Positions 43,604 through 52,945 of a DNA stretch of 64,000 nucleotides are shown one piece after another. This DNA is from Treponema sp. (lineage in GTDB: Bacteria > Spirochaetota > Spirochaetia > Treponematales > Treponemataceae): NCBI GenBank assembly GCA_017553635.1, contig JAFZKN010000012.1, forward strand, positions 1 to 64,000, written 5' to 3'. The first letter of the stretch is position 1. Each line of letters opens with the position of its first letter. The position numbers were made by a program, and so were the translations under genes. The notes under the pieces are model-generated. The model searched no databases and was not told the origin of the DNA. It saw only the letters and a program-made list of their open reading frames with translations.

Positions 43604-45316
43604 TTATTTTTTCTGTGCGTTAAGAGCATCTCCTAAAGTATATGCACCATCATCACCATTACTAGATTCCATATACTGAGAGATTTCATCTCGCTGCATT
43701 TTCTTTTTAAATTCTTTAATAGAGAAAGCAACTTTCTCCTTATCCTGATTTACTTCTACAACGTAAACGTTAATCTTATCGCCTACTTTGTATTTAGCAA
43801 CAGCTTCTGCAAACGGAACATCTTTGTCATCGCTTACATTTGCTTTGTTAACAAGACCTTCAATATCTCCATCTACTTTAACAAAAATACCAAAGTCTGT
43901 GATAGAAGTAATTTCACCTTCAAGGGTAGAACCAGGTTTATGTTCTTTTGCAAATTCTGCCCATGGATTATCAGTAAGCTGTTTAATTCCAAGGCGAATT
44001 CTGTGCTGCTGTGGATCATTTTCGATAACAAGTGCATCTACTTCCTGTCCAACTGCAAGTTCACTTCCAGGGTGTTTAAGTTTCTTTGTCCATGAAATAT
44101 CATCTGCATGAAGAAATCCGTCAATACCGTCTTCAAGTGCAACGAATGCTCCGGAATTAGTAAGCTTAACAACTTTTCCGTGAATCTTCTTTTCAACAGG
44201 ATATTTTTCTGTAATTGTATCCCAAGGATTTGCAGTAACCTGTTTAAGACCAAGTGATACGCGGCCAGCCTGAATATCATAACCTAAGATCATGCATTCA
44301 AGTTCGTCACCAATTTTTACCATATCAGAAGGCTTATTGATTTTCTTTGTCCATGAGAACTCAGAAATATGAGCAAGACCTTCAATTCCTTCTTCAAGTT
44401 CAATAAACGCTCCAAAGTCTGTAAGCTTTGTTACTTTTCCCTTTACAATATCATTTACATGATAATTTTCTTCAAAATGCATCCAAGGATCTTCTGAGAA
44501 ATGTTTAAGAGAAAGGTTAATTCTCTTATCCTGAGCATCAAGGCGGATAACCTTAAGTTCGATTTCCTGACCTTTTTTTACAAAATCTTTTGGACGAGTT
44601 ACGTGACCCCAGCTCATATCATTGATATGAAGAAGTCCATCAAAACCACCAAGATCAATAAAAGCTCCAAAACTTGTAAAGCTCTTTACAGTTCCCTTAA
44701 CAGTATCACCAATCTGAACTGTTTCGAAGAACTTATTGCGCGCTTCATTCATAGATTCTTCAAGATACTTTCTTCGGTTAACAACAACGTTAGCCTTATT
44801 ATCTGAATACAAGCGCTCTATATAAAATTTGCCCTTAAGCCCAATCAGCGATTCAGGTTTTTCAACCTTCGAACTGTCTGACTGACTGATAGGAAGGAAT
44901 GCATGAATGTCGCCACCGAGGTTAACATCATAACCGCCTTTAACAACCTTCTCAATCTTTCCATCGATTGCAGTCTTTTCATCAAATGCTTTGCGAACGT
45001 CTTTCCACATCTGCTTTGCATCTGCTTTTGCTTTAGAAACTTCAGGACCGTTTCTACCATCTTTTCTAAGAAGAACTACTGTTACCGTTTCCCCGACTTT
45101 CGGCAGATTATCTGCGAACTCCGCTACGGGAATCTTTCCCTCCGATTTGTAACCTATATCAAGGAATACATATTCACTTGAAACCTGAACGACGATTCCA
45201 TCAACAAGCTGGCCGTCTTCAAGCGGTTTAAGATTATTGAGAGATTCTTCTAATTGTGTCTGGATGTTACCCTTGGAGTTCTGGGCTTCTTCCTTTTCCA
45301 CTTCCATCTTTTCCAT
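43604..45316 (-). CDS. rpsA: 30S ribosomal protein S1
   Basis: 570 residues with six S1 RNA-binding domains. Typical units are GDTVKGTVKSFTSFGAFIDL with GFDGLLHINDMSWGH, NDIVKGKVTKLTDFGAFIEL with GIEGLAHISEFSWTK, and GSTLEGEITSITDFGIFVKV. S1 recruits mRNA to the 30S subunit and is needed on leadered messages with weak Shine-Dalgarno sequences. The C-terminal 30 residues are a low-complexity tail. It follows cmk by 13 bases, the classical cmk-rpsA pairing, with only a weak AAAGGGT before the ATG. Length is in the normal range for six-domain S1. Confidence 0.96.
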   Translation of the reverse strand: MEKMEVEKEEAQNSKGNIQTQLEESLNNLKPLEDGQLVDGIVVQVSSEYVFLDIGYKSEGKIPVAEFADNLPKVGETVTVVLLRKDGRNGPEVSKAKADAKQMWKDVRKAFDEKTAIDGKIEKVVKGGYDVNLGGDIHAFLPISQSDSSKVEKPESLIGLKGKFYIERLYSDNKANVVVNRRKYLEESMNEARNKFFETVQIGDTVKGTVKSFTSFGAFIDLGGFDGLLHINDMSWGHVTRPKDFVKKGQEIELKVIRLDAQDKRINLSLKHFSEDPWMHFEENYHVNDIVKGKVTKLTDFGAFIELEEGIEGLAHISEFSWTKKINKPSDMVKIGDELECMILGYDIQAGRVSLGLKQVTANPWDTITEKYPVEKKIHGKVVKLTNSGAFVALEDGIDGFLHADDISWTKKLKHPGSELAVGQEVDALVIENDPQQHRIRLGIKQLTDNPWAEFAKEHKPGSTLEGEITSITDFGIFVKVDGDIEGLVNKANVSDDKDVPFAEAVAKYKVGDKINVYVVEVNQDKEKVAFSIKEFKKKMQRDEISQYMESSNGDDGAYTLGDALNAQKK

Positions 45317-45329
45317 TTTTTACCCTTTT

Positions 45330-45962
45330 TTATTGGTGAATTTTGCTTATAATTATCTCACAAACCTTTTCTATGGTCAAGTCCGATGTATCAATATATG
45401 TAGCATCCGGTGCGATTTTAAGCGATCCCTCTACCTTATTTTTATCCATTTCATCACGTTTAATGATGGCTGCCTTGATTTCTTCAAGCGAAAGATTGCT
45501 TACACCCTGCTTAAATCTCCGTTCAGCCTGAACATCAATAGATGCATCCAGATAAAACTTATATTCTGCATCCGGGAATACGACCGTAGTCATATCACGC
45601 CCCTCGCAGACAATACTCAGCGATTTAACAATTTCATGAAGTCTATCGTTTACAATATGGCGAACTTCCGGAATAGCAGATACAGGAGAAGCATTGGCAC
45701 TAACCTGATCTTCATGAAGACGGCTTTCTACATCTACTCCATTAAGGATCAAGTGGGAATTTACATAATCCATTTTCTGCTTTTTACAGAACTCAATTAC
45801 AGCCTCTGGATTCTTAATATCGATTCCTGCCTCTAAAAGAGCAAGAGTCAATGCGCGGTAAAAACTTCCGCTGTTAAGAAACGTAATGTTAAGCTTCTGA
45901 GCAATTATAGAAGCTACCGTACTTTTTCCTGTTCCTGCAGGTCCATCAATTGCAATTACCAT
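45330..45962 (-). CDS. cmk: Cytidylate kinase
   Basis: 210 residues. Phosphorylates CMP and dCMP with ATP. P-loop IDGPAGTGKSTVASIIAQKL at residues about 4-23, LNSGSFYRALTLALLEAGID for the CMP-binding segment, CEGRDMTTVVFPDAEYKFYL (the GRD-T-V motif of the family) near 115-135 and the lid ASIDVQAERRFKQGVSNLSL. Complete and of normal length. It precedes rpsA as in most bacteria and follows the RsuA-type synthase by 11 bases with AAAGAGG before its ATG, in one long minus-strand operon. Confidence 0.96.
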   Translation of the reverse strand: MVIAIDGPAGTGKSTVASIIAQKLNITFLNSGSFYRALTLALLEAGIDIKNPEAVIEFCKKQKMDYVNSHLILNGVDVESRLHEDQVSANASPVSAIPEVRHIVNDRLHEIVKSLSIVCEGRDMTTVVFPDAEYKFYLDASIDVQAERRFKQGVSNLSLEEIKAAIIKRDEMDKNKVEGSLKIAPDATYIDTSDLTIEKVCEIIISKIHQ

Positions 45963-45973
45963 ATAAAACCTCT

Positions 45974-46708
45974 TTAGTCCCTTGCCCTGTTTTTACAAAG
46001 CGCAAGAAGTCCTTTTATTTCTTCTTCCGTTAAATCCCTGTGTTCTCCCGGAGGAAGTTTATTCATTTCGATATTTCCAATCCTTACCCTTACCAGTCGT
46101 TTAACTGCAACATTTCTCGATTCAAAAACACGCCGTATTTCCCTGTTTTTACCTTCAATAAGAACAATCTGCATACGGTGTGAATTTAATTCTTTTGCTG
46201 CACGACACTTGTAAAAGACTCCATCAATTCTTATACCGTGCATAAAATCTTCTGCAAGTCCTCTCGGAAGCGGTAAGCTTGAATCTACTATATATTCCTT
46301 TTCTAATTCGCTGGAAGGATGTGAAAGTTTAGCAGCAAAATCACCGTCATTGGTAAAAATAATCAAGCCGCTCGAAAACATATCAAGGCGACCTACATTA
46401 TAAAGTCGTTCTGTATAATCTTTTTTCAACAAATCAACAGCATTGTCGCGTCCTTTTTCATCATTTGAAGAACAAACAAACCCAGCCGGCTTATTTAAAA
46501 GAACATATCTTTTATTTTCTTCAAGAGCGACAGTTTTACCGTCAACCGTAACAACATCTGTTTCTTTAACTTTTGTTCCAAGTTCAGTAACAGTTACACC
46601 GTTTACACAAACCCTCTGATCAAGAATTATTTTTTCAGAAGCACGGCGGCTTGCAACACCGCAGTGTGCAAGAAAAGCCTGCAATCTGATTTCTTTATTA
46701 TCGGGCAA
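45974..46708 (-). CDS. RsuA/RluB-type rRNA pseudouridine synthase
   Basis: 244 residues. Converts a specific uridine of rRNA to pseudouridine. An N-terminal S4 domain (IRLQAFLAHCGVASRRASEK) is followed by the catalytic domain with the essential Asp in YNVGRLDMFSSGLIIFTNDG and the conserved segment LIEGKNREIRRVFESRNVAV. I chose TTG 46708, which overlaps the scpB stop by 11 bases and has GGAG about 10 bases upstream; the upstream in-frame ATG at 46756 would add 16 residues inside scpB. I cannot separate RluB, RluE and RsuA by eye, so no symbol is given. The scpA-scpB-pseudouridine synthase order is common in bacteria. Confidence 0.93.
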   Translation of the reverse strand: MPDNKEIRLQAFLAHCGVASRRASEKIILDQRVCVNGVTVTELGTKVKETDVVTVDGKTVALEENKRYVLLNKPAGFVCSSNDEKGRDNAVDLLKKDYTERLYNVGRLDMFSSGLIIFTNDGDFAAKLSHPSSELEKEYIVDSSLPLPRGLAEDFMHGIRIDGVFYKCRAAKELNSHRMQIVLIEGKNREIRRVFESRNVAVKRLVRVRIGNIEMNKLPPGEHRDLTEEEIKGLLALCKNRARD

Positions 46709-47237
46709 GTTCGAATCTCTCCTCTTCTTCCTGATCCAGTTTTGGCAAATCCGCAATACTGTTCAACCTGAAGAATTTCAAGAAATCTTTTGTTGTTCCG
46801 AATTGAACCGGTTTACCAGGAATGTCTTTTTTCCCAACTTCTTTTATAAGATTTCTTTCCACAAGAAGGCGTATCATATTATCTGCAGAAACTCCCCTGA
46901 TTGCTTCTATCTCTGCACGAGTAATCGGCTGTGAATAAGCAATAATCGAAAGAGTCTCCATTGCCGAACGGCTGAGTTTTCCTTCGTTTTTATTTCCATA
47001 ACGTTCTTTTAAAACATCCCAGATATCTTTTTTAGGAACAAGTGCCCAACCACCTGTAATAAACTCAAGTTCAACACCAGAATTATCATTTTTATATTTT
47101 TCTTTTAAGACCTCAATGCATTTAGCAACAACTTCTTCCGAAAGCAATGCAACGGCAGAAAGAGATTTTTCTGTCATCGGTTCGCTCTCTAAAAATAAAA
47201 TCGCCTCAATTAATGCACTCTCTTTTTCAAATTCCAT
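46698..47237 (-). CDS. scpB: Segregation and condensation protein B
   Basis: 179 residues. ScpB forms a dimer of winged-helix domains that joins ScpA on Smc in the bacterial condensin. Visible are IEAILFLESEPMTEKSLSAV, the segment SRSAMETLSIIAYSQPITRAEIEAIRGVS (given here by its ends SRSAMETLSI and ITRAEIEAIRGVS), LVERNLIKEVGKKDIPGKPV and the family end LKFFRLNSIADLPKL. It follows scpA by 26 bases. The Smc partner is encoded at 30021-32969, so all three condensin subunits are in this window but in two separate loci. Length is normal. Confidence 0.96.
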   Translation of the reverse strand: MEFEKESALIEAILFLESEPMTEKSLSAVALLSEEVVAKCIEVLKEKYKNDNSGVELEFITGGWALVPKKDIWDVLKERYGNKNEGKLSRSAMETLSIIAYSQPITRAEIEAIRGVSADNMIRLLVERNLIKEVGKKDIPGKPVQFGTTKDFLKFFRLNSIADLPKLDQEEEERFELAR

Positions 47238-47263
47238 TTTTATACCATACCATCAAGCAAAAT

Positions 47264-48022
47264 TTATGCAGCTTCAAACTTTCTTATCTTAATGTCTCCA
47301 AAAAGTTTACTCTGATAAATGCAAGCCATCTTAAACTTTACTGCTTCAAGAATCGCCATAAAGGCACAGATTACATCCATCTCGTTTCCGCGGCGAGTAA
47401 TCAAATCAGTAAACATACATTCACCATTATTCTCAAGAAACTCATTCATCAAAGTTATCTTTTCATTAACAGAAATCTCTTCATACATATTAAGAATCTT
47501 TTCATTCGAATACTGAGAAACCATATTCTTGAAAATCTTCTGCATCTGCTGAAGCAATTCCCATGTATCCACCCTCTCCCACTGAGACTCTTCGTCTTCA
47601 AAAGGAAGTACACGCTGAATTTTTTTACGTTCGAAACTCCATTCAGATTCGTCTTCTTTCTCTTCCATTAATTCTGAAAGCTTTTTAAACTTCTGATATT
47701 CAATAAGTCTTTCTACAAGTTCTGCTCTCGGATCTTCTTTATCTTCATCATCGTAATCGATTTCAACCGGAAGGAGCATACGGCTTTTAATCAAAACCAG
47801 TTTTGCTGCCCAACTGTAAAATTCCGACAAATCCTGCAAATCTGTTTCTTTTATACTTTCAAGATAATCAAGATACTGCTCGGTTATCTGTGAAATTGGA
47901 ATATCATAAATATTTACTTTACTTTCACGAATCAATGTCCAAAGTAAATCAAGCGGACCATCAAATTGTCCCGCATGAAAAGTTCGGGTTGTTTTAACTG
48001 CTTCCTGTGTTTCTGTCGCCAT
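47264..48022 (-). CDS. scpA: Segregation and condensation protein A (kleisin)
   Basis: 252 residues. ScpA bridges the two Smc heads. Family motifs: GPLDLLWTLIRESKVNIYDI, then ISQITEQYLDYLESIKETDL near the N-terminus, SEFYSWAAKLVLIKSRMLLP for the helix that contacts the Smc neck, and FMAILEAVKFKMACIYQSKL with GDIKIRKF at the C-terminus for the Smc head. The middle third is an acidic linker. The start overlaps folK by 29 bases, so translation is coupled; the operon order is folK-scpA-scpB-pseudouridine synthase-cmk-rpsA. Confidence 0.96.
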   Translation of the reverse strand: MATETQEAVKTTRTFHAGQFDGPLDLLWTLIRESKVNIYDIPISQITEQYLDYLESIKETDLQDLSEFYSWAAKLVLIKSRMLLPVEIDYDDEDKEDPRAELVERLIEYQKFKKLSELMEEKEDESEWSFERKKIQRVLPFEDEESQWERVDTWELLQQMQKIFKNMVSQYSNEKILNMYEEISVNEKITLMNEFLENNGECMFTDLITRRGNEMDVICAFMAILEAVKFKMACIYQSKLFGDIKIRKFEAA

Positions 48023-48569
48023 TTTGAACCTCTTTTTCTACCTTTAAAAGAAGAAACTTTTTTGAATCCATATAAAGTTCTACACCGCCGGCATCTAACT
48101 TTACACATTCAATTTTTTTTAATTTTTCTCCTTTCTTAGCATCGGCACATTTCGGTAAAATCTCAAGCAGCGGCTGCAGTACAAACGCCCTCTCAGTAAT
48201 TCTGGGATGAGGAATTTCCAAATCCGGCAGATTTACATCCAGGTCACCGAAAAATTCAATGTCGATATCCATGGTTCGCGGTCCAAAACGAAGCTCTTTT
48301 TTACGGTCCCTACCCAAAAAACCTTCGAGCCCGTGTATGTACTTGAGAAGCTTTTCAGGATCATATTCTGAGTGAATGTCACCCATCAAAACCATATTGT
48401 AAAAGTCGTCCTGATTTTCGACATACATTGGTTTTGTCCGATAAACCGAAGAAACTGTAATGTTATCCATTACTTCATTTAACCGGTCTACCGCAATCCT
48501 TAAAAGACTCATTGAATCAATTCCATTATAACTCCGGTTTGATCCAAGTCCCAGTACAACACAGCTCAA
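47994..48569 (-). CDS. folK: HPPK: 6-hydroxymethyl-7,8-dihydropterin pyrophosphokinase
   Basis: 191 residues. Transfers pyrophosphate from ATP to the pterin alcohol in folate synthesis. VVLGLGSNRSYNGID is the start of the family, SSVYRTKPMYVENQDDFYNM the pterin loop, and ELRFGPRTMDIDIEFFGD with IPHPRITERAFVLQPLLEI the catalytic metal site (the two Asp of DxD). It has about 30 extra residues at the C-terminus compared with the E. coli enzyme. It starts 18 bases after recA ends. No other folate genes are in the window. The overlap of 29 bases with scpA is unusually long. Confidence 0.95.
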   Translation of the reverse strand: MSCVVLGLGSNRSYNGIDSMSLLRIAVDRLNEVMDNITVSSVYRTKPMYVENQDDFYNMVLMGDIHSEYDPEKLLKYIHGLEGFLGRDRKKELRFGPRTMDIDIEFFGDLDVNLPDLEIPHPRITERAFVLQPLLEILPKCADAKKGEKLKKIECVKLDAGGVELYMDSKKFLLLKVEKEVQNGDRNTGSS

Positions 48570-48587
48570 TTTAAAACAACTCCTGAA

Positions 48588-49697
48588 TTAAAACAGTTCA
48601 GCTGCTTTTTCTTCTTTTGCAGACGAATCTTTGTCAGCAGCCTTTGCCTTTTTCTGTGGTTCTGCCTTAGCCTCGATTTTCTGATTAGGGAAAACAATTT
48701 CCCTGATCTGTTTTTCTACTCTGGCAGCAAATTCAGGATTTGATTCTATAAATGCAACAGCATTTTCTTTTCCCTGTCCGACTTTTTCTTCGCCGCAGGT
48801 GAACCATGCGCCTTTTTTATCGATAATTCCATGTTTAACAGCTGAATCAAGAAGACTTGCTGACCATGAAATACCTTTTCCAAAATAAATATCAAGCTCA
48901 CATTTTCTAAAAGGTGGAGCAACCTTATTCTTTACAACCTTAACACGTACACGGTTTCCGACAGCATCTTCTGATGTCTTTGAATCAATAGATTCAACAC
49001 GGCGGATTTCAAGACGAACAGATGAATAGAATTTAAGAGCATTTCCACCTGTTGTCGTTTCCGGATTTCCGAACATAACACCGATCTTCATACGGATCTG
49101 GTTGATAAACACAACAATACAATTTGACTTGCCGATTACAGCAGTCAATTTTCTTAAAGCCTGACTCATAAGGCGAGCCTGAAGACCCATGTGAGAGTCA
49201 CCCATCTCTCCTTCAATTTCAGCCTGTGGAGTAAGAGCTGCAACCGAGTCAACAACGATTATATCAACAGCACCGCTTCTTACAAGACTTTCACAGATTT
49301 CCAATGCCTGTTCACCTGTGTCCGGCTGTGAAACATATAAATCGTCAATATTAACACCCAGCGATTTAGCATACTGCGGATCAAGAGCATGTTCTGCATC
49401 GATAAAAGCAGCAATACCGCCAAGTTTCTGGCTTTCTGCAATTGCATGAAGCGCAAGTGTTGTCTTACCTGAACTTTCAGGTCCATACATTTCGATGATT
49501 CTTCCTTTTGGATAACCACCGATTCCAAGTGCTTCATCAAGCAGTATTGAACCGGACGGAATAACTTCTATTCCCTCTGCGTTCGAATGTGTACCAAGCT
49601 TCATCAACGAACCCTGGCCAAACTGTTTGTCAATCTGAAGTCTTACAGCTTCCAATGCCTGGAGTTTTTCCTGTAAATCAACTTCCTTCTTTGCCAT
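48588..49697 (-). CDS. recA: Recombinase RecA
   Basis: 369 residues. RecA forms the ATP-dependent filament for strand exchange. Walker A is MYGPESSGKTTLALHAIAES (P-loop GPESSGKT at about 70-77), Walker B IIVVDSVAALTPQAEIEGE, the L1 and L2 regions DSHMGLQARLMSQALRKLT and IRMKIGVMFGNPETTTGGNA, all complete. The C-terminal tail is Lys/Ala/Glu-rich and acidic as usual. GGAGG lies 8 bases before the ATG. No clear LexA-type box is seen in the 59 bases upstream. The TPR gene at 49757 precedes it on the same strand. Confidence 0.97.
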   Translation of the reverse strand: MAKKEVDLQEKLQALEAVRLQIDKQFGQGSLMKLGTHSNAEGIEVIPSGSILLDEALGIGGYPKGRIIEMYGPESSGKTTLALHAIAESQKLGGIAAFIDAEHALDPQYAKSLGVNIDDLYVSQPDTGEQALEICESLVRSGAVDIIVVDSVAALTPQAEIEGEMGDSHMGLQARLMSQALRKLTAVIGKSNCIVVFINQIRMKIGVMFGNPETTTGGNALKFYSSVRLEIRRVESIDSKTSEDAVGNRVRVKVVKNKVAPPFRKCELDIYFGKGISWSASLLDSAVKHGIIDKKGAWFTCGEEKVGQGKENAVAFIESNPEFAARVEKQIREIVFPNQKIEAKAEPQKKAKAADKDSSAKEEKAAELF

Positions 49698-49756
49698 ATA
49701 TTTACCTCCACCCTATTAATACAGTTTTTTCAAAAAATTATTTGCAATAAATAAAA

Positions 49757-50851
49757 TTAATTATTTATATTCTGATAAACTGATTTTCCCCTTAAGTAAA
49801 TTTTGTCTCCATCCAGACTTATTCTTCCAAGAATTCTTACAGGCTTGGTAGTATCAAGTTCCGGATTAGGAATATAATTTAACTTTACAATCACGGTACC
49901 AGAAACATTTTTCTGATCCTCGTATCCGACCAAAAGTGTAAATTCCATATTATTTTCAGACTGAACCAGATTAGCAACACGACCTGACCAGTCTACGAAG
50001 CAGTCAAGATAAAGTTCCGGCGCTTCTTTTACAGCAGCGATTTCATAATTATCTTTAAGCGAATCAAAAGTCGGTTCCTGAAGATAATCCATAAGAAGTC
50101 TGGCTTTCTGTCTGATTCCAGTTGAAGCATTCGAATTTAAAATTCTGTTTATCTCTACCTGTGCTGCGTTATCATTATAACTGTGAAAATATTCTGCAGC
50201 TTTTCTATACGATGTTTTAATTTCCCTGTCAGATAAAATATATTTTACCAGGTTTTTAGAAATATCTTTTTCCTGAGGACTTTTTTCTTCTTCAGCTGTA
50301 AGAGCAAGTTCAGACAAATCCCCTCGCTTACCCTGATAAACATTCTTAACAGTAAAAATATTTACAAAAGCAATTCCAAAAATAATTCCAAGAGCAACAG
50401 CACATGCAACAAAACCGATTATCTTCGGATTAAATTCAAGTGGCGGATAAAACTGTTCAAGCTTTCCAGAATCTGCCCACTTACAGATGGTTTCATAATC
50501 ACCTTTTGTTCGTATAAATTCAAGAGCAGCCTTTGCAATAGGATTCTGCGGATCAAATACCTGAATATCAAGATAATACTGAACCGCTCTGTCAGTTTCT
50601 CCACGGCGAAGAAAAATTGCCGCCTGACCTAAAAGAAGATTTGAATCCTGAAGTTTTATTTTTCTTGCAAGCTCAAAGTTATAATTTGCAGCCCCAGAAT
50701 CTCCTATATAAAGGCATGCAATTCCAAGAGTACAATAGTAATCAAAACTTGCTTCATAAACTTCCGCCTTACTCTGAAGAAGTTTTATTGCACTTCCAAA
50801 ATCACGACGGGCCATGAGACGTTTAGCTGTATCTATTGTACTGACATTCAT
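49757..50851 (-). CDS. TPR protein with one central membrane helix
   Basis: 364 residues. TPR units occupy about 10-140 (FDYYCTLGIACLYIGDSGAA, then NLLLGQAAIFLRRGETDRAV and AKAALEFIRTKGDYETI). One membrane helix lies at about 150-172 (IIGFVACAVALGIIFGIAFV), and the rest (about 180-364) is outside with further helical repeats and a C-terminal OB-like or beta segment (VIVKLNYIPNPELDTTKPVR, then ILGRISLDGDKIYLRGKSVY). Orientation suggests TPRs in the cytoplasm and the last domain in the periplasm. It lies 17 bases after the 50869 gene and 59 before recA. Function unknown. Confidence 0.8.
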   Translation of the reverse strand: MNVSTIDTAKRLMARRDFGSAIKLLQSKAEVYEASFDYYCTLGIACLYIGDSGAANYNFELARKIKLQDSNLLLGQAAIFLRRGETDRAVQYYLDIQVFDPQNPIAKAALEFIRTKGDYETICKWADSGKLEQFYPPLEFNPKIIGFVACAVALGIIFGIAFVNIFTVKNVYQGKRGDLSELALTAEEEKSPQEKDISKNLVKYILSDREIKTSYRKAAEYFHSYNDNAAQVEINRILNSNASTGIRQKARLLMDYLQEPTFDSLKDNYEIAAVKEAPELYLDCFVDWSGRVANLVQSENNMEFTLLVGYEDQKNVSGTVIVKLNYIPNPELDTTKPVRILGRISLDGDKIYLRGKSVYQNINN

Positions 50852-50868
50852 TTTCCAGTAAACCTTTT

Positions 50869-52041
50869 TTATTTAACCTGATTCAGTAATCTGTCTAATT
50901 CAATCTGAAGCTGTATAACTTCTTCACGGCTCGTATTAGAACCGTCATCTTCAATTTCATTAATTCTATCGATTATCTTCTGAATCTCTTTTTTATTAAC
51001 CTTTGGCTTTGAAGGCTTCTGTACTGTAACAGAATCTTCTGATATATCAACAGCTGGATTTTCAACAGCATATTCTACAGTTTCTGTTTCAGGTTCCGTT
51101 TCTATAACAGATAGCTTAAAATCTTCTGCATTATCAGCAGGAACAAAATCATTTACAACAGTCGATGTTTTGTTTTCACCTTCATCATAAAGATTCTTAT
51201 CACTATCGTCATCAAATTCTTCAGGAACAACAAACTCCGTCTTTGCAAAAAGTATTTTCTGAACGAATGTTTTCTCATCACCCGGATTAAGCTTTAAAGT
51301 CTTAAAGAAAAAACCTATTGCAGAGTTATTATAACTCAAAACAGTATTAAATCCCCTTCCTTCTACAAAACGGCCTTCAAAAATATCAGACTCAAAATAA
51401 GGTTTTGCTGCAATGACTACTTTATATGCATATTTAGAAAAGTTTTCATCAAGTAAAAACCTTACAGAAAGGACACCGTTTGAAGAATCTACAAATCCGT
51501 GTTTTTCAAAATCCGAAATAATATATTCAGACTTAAGTTTTTTCTTTGCATCTGTAGAATAAAATCCACCGTTAAATTCCTCAAGTACAGTATCAAAAAT
51601 TGACTTTAACATTACTGTATGATTCTTTGAATCAATATTCTTTACTGAATATGAAACTGTAAGAACATTTTTATTACTTACAGTATAATGAACCGAAAGT
51701 TCTATAAGCTTTTTAATCTGATAAATAACCGTAAGTGTTTTACCGTCATTTGTATAAGAATATGTTATTCCGCTTGAGTTATGCAGGTTGTAAGTTTTTT
51801 TATCGATTGAAACCGCAATAAAAGTTGAATTTGCATAATCAACAGTATCTATTACAGCAGCCTTTGAATATGCCCTGTCATTTGGATCTGTATAATAGTA
51901 AATAACACCGCCATTATAGGGAACATATTCAACAATAACATTTTTCCCCTGCAAAACATAACCGTCTTTTTTACTCTGAGCAAACAGACACACAGAAAAA
52001 AGGAAAATCGAAATAACTGAAAATATCTTTTTATTCATCAT
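50869..52041 (-). CDS. Exported protein of unknown function
   Basis: 390 residues from ATG 52041 (or the next ATG at 52038). A signal peptide ends at LFAQS (about residue 23). Residues about 24-270 are rich in beta strands (VIVEYVPYNGGVIYYYTDPN, then LSVHYTVSNKNVLTVSYSVK), and LNPGDEKTFVQKILFAKTEF ends the domain. Residues about 275-340 are acidic and low complexity, and the last 40 are a short coiled coil (EIQKIIDRINEIEDDGSN, then EEVIQLQIELDRLLNQV). Similar proteins exist in other treponemes as I recall, without a name. The start overlaps the stop of the 52031 gene by 11 bases. Confidence 0.78.
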   Translation of the reverse strand: MMNKKIFSVISIFLFSVCLFAQSKKDGYVLQGKNVIVEYVPYNGGVIYYYTDPNDRAYSKAAVIDTVDYANSTFIAVSIDKKTYNLHNSSGITYSYTNDGKTLTVIYQIKKLIELSVHYTVSNKNVLTVSYSVKNIDSKNHTVMLKSIFDTVLEEFNGGFYSTDAKKKLKSEYIISDFEKHGFVDSSNGVLSVRFLLDENFSKYAYKVVIAAKPYFESDIFEGRFVEGRGFNTVLSYNNSAIGFFFKTLKLNPGDEKTFVQKILFAKTEFVVPEEFDDDSDKNLYDEGENKTSTVVNDFVPADNAEDFKLSVIETEPETETVEYAVENPAVDISEDSVTVQKPSKPKVNKKEIQKIIDRINEIEDDGSNTSREEVIQLQIELDRLLNQVK

Positions 52042-52945
52042 CTGTACTCTCACTGTTAATAATATCACCGGCTTCTTTAGCACGTTCTTTTAAAAGTCTG
52101 ATGTTATCTGTAAGTTCATTTTCATAAACTTTAATTCTTGCTTCGAGTTCTGCAGAACGGTTTCTTTCAGAAGTTAAATCTGCATCAAGGCTTTCGTTTT
52201 TTTGACGGAGCTCTTTAAGCTGATTATTTACATCAAAAGAACTTTCTGCGTTATAATATTTTAAAGATTTTTCGTATGCTTCTTTAGAAGAAAGATAATC
52301 TTCTCCAGTCTGTTTTAAAAGATAAAGAAGTTTTTCTTCACGACCACGTTGTGCAATTATATCAAGACGATATTTTGCATCTTTTGCCTTTAAATCTTCA
52401 GGAAACTCTGCGACAATTCTTTCATAAAGAGGTTTTGCGCTGTCAAAATTGTAAGTAGCAAAAAAACTCTCTGCAATCCAGAAAAGCGATGCAGCGTAAA
52501 GCTGATGAGTCGGATATGCGTGACAGAAATCACTTAGAGTGATGATTGACTTTTCATAATCACCTGTCTGATATAAATTCTTTCCTTTCTGATAAATAAC
52601 AAGCTGTGCATACTGGCTGTTGGGAAAATTCTTAAGAAAGAATGAACAGTCATCTGCTGCCTGCTTATATCTTCCCGCATATGTCTGAGCCATGATAAGA
52701 ATGTACATTGATTCCGGAGTTATATTTTCCGGATTTGCATGAAGCTTTTTAAAAAGGAAAATTGAATTGTTCCATTCGTAATTTTTATAAGCATTAAGTG
52801 CATCAGCAAAGATTTCTCCAGACTGCTGCGACATAGTATTTGATGAACTTACTTTATCTGCATCAAACACCTGTGAGAACAAACTGCCTGCAGACAAAAT
52901 AAAACTAAGTGCTATAACTCCAATTTTCTTTCCGCTTATAATCAT
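52031..52945 (-). CDS. Exported TPR protein with C-terminal coiled coil
   Basis: 304 residues. Signal peptide to about residue 25 (SAGSLFSQV). TPR-like repeats from about 45 to 225: LNAYKNYEWNNSIFLFKKLH-like, then AQTYAGRYKQAADDCSFFLK and YQKGKNLYQTGDYEKSIITL and AESFFATYNFDSAKPLYERI, as in YbgF/CpoB and BamD-type proteins. The C-terminal 70 residues form a coiled coil (VNNQLKELRQKNESLDADLT). These features fit a periplasmic scaffold at the outer membrane. Translation is coupled to rpe by a four-base overlap (ATGA) and to the 50869 gene by overlap of 11 bases. Confidence 0.8.
   Translation of the reverse strand: MIISGKKIGVIALSFILSAGSLFSQVFDADKVSSSNTMSQQSGEIFADALNAYKNYEWNNSIFLFKKLHANPENITPESMYILIMAQTYAGRYKQAADDCSFFLKNFPNSQYAQLVIYQKGKNLYQTGDYEKSIITLSDFCHAYPTHQLYAASLFWIAESFFATYNFDSAKPLYERIVAEFPEDLKAKDAKYRLDIIAQRGREEKLLYLLKQTGEDYLSSKEAYEKSLKYYNAESSFDVNNQLKELRQKNESLDADLTSERNRSAELEARIKVYENELTDNIRLLKERAKEAGDIINSESTDDE

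Noticed and set aside
46709..46756. ATG 46756 as start of the pseudouridine synthase
   Set aside because: It lies 59 bases inside scpB with no ribosome binding site; the S4 domain needs none of the added residues. TTG 46708 has GGAG upstream.
49698..49756. SOS (LexA) box before recA
   Set aside because: The palindromic TTTTTTGAAAAAA there does not match a LexA consensus I know, and no second copy was seen.
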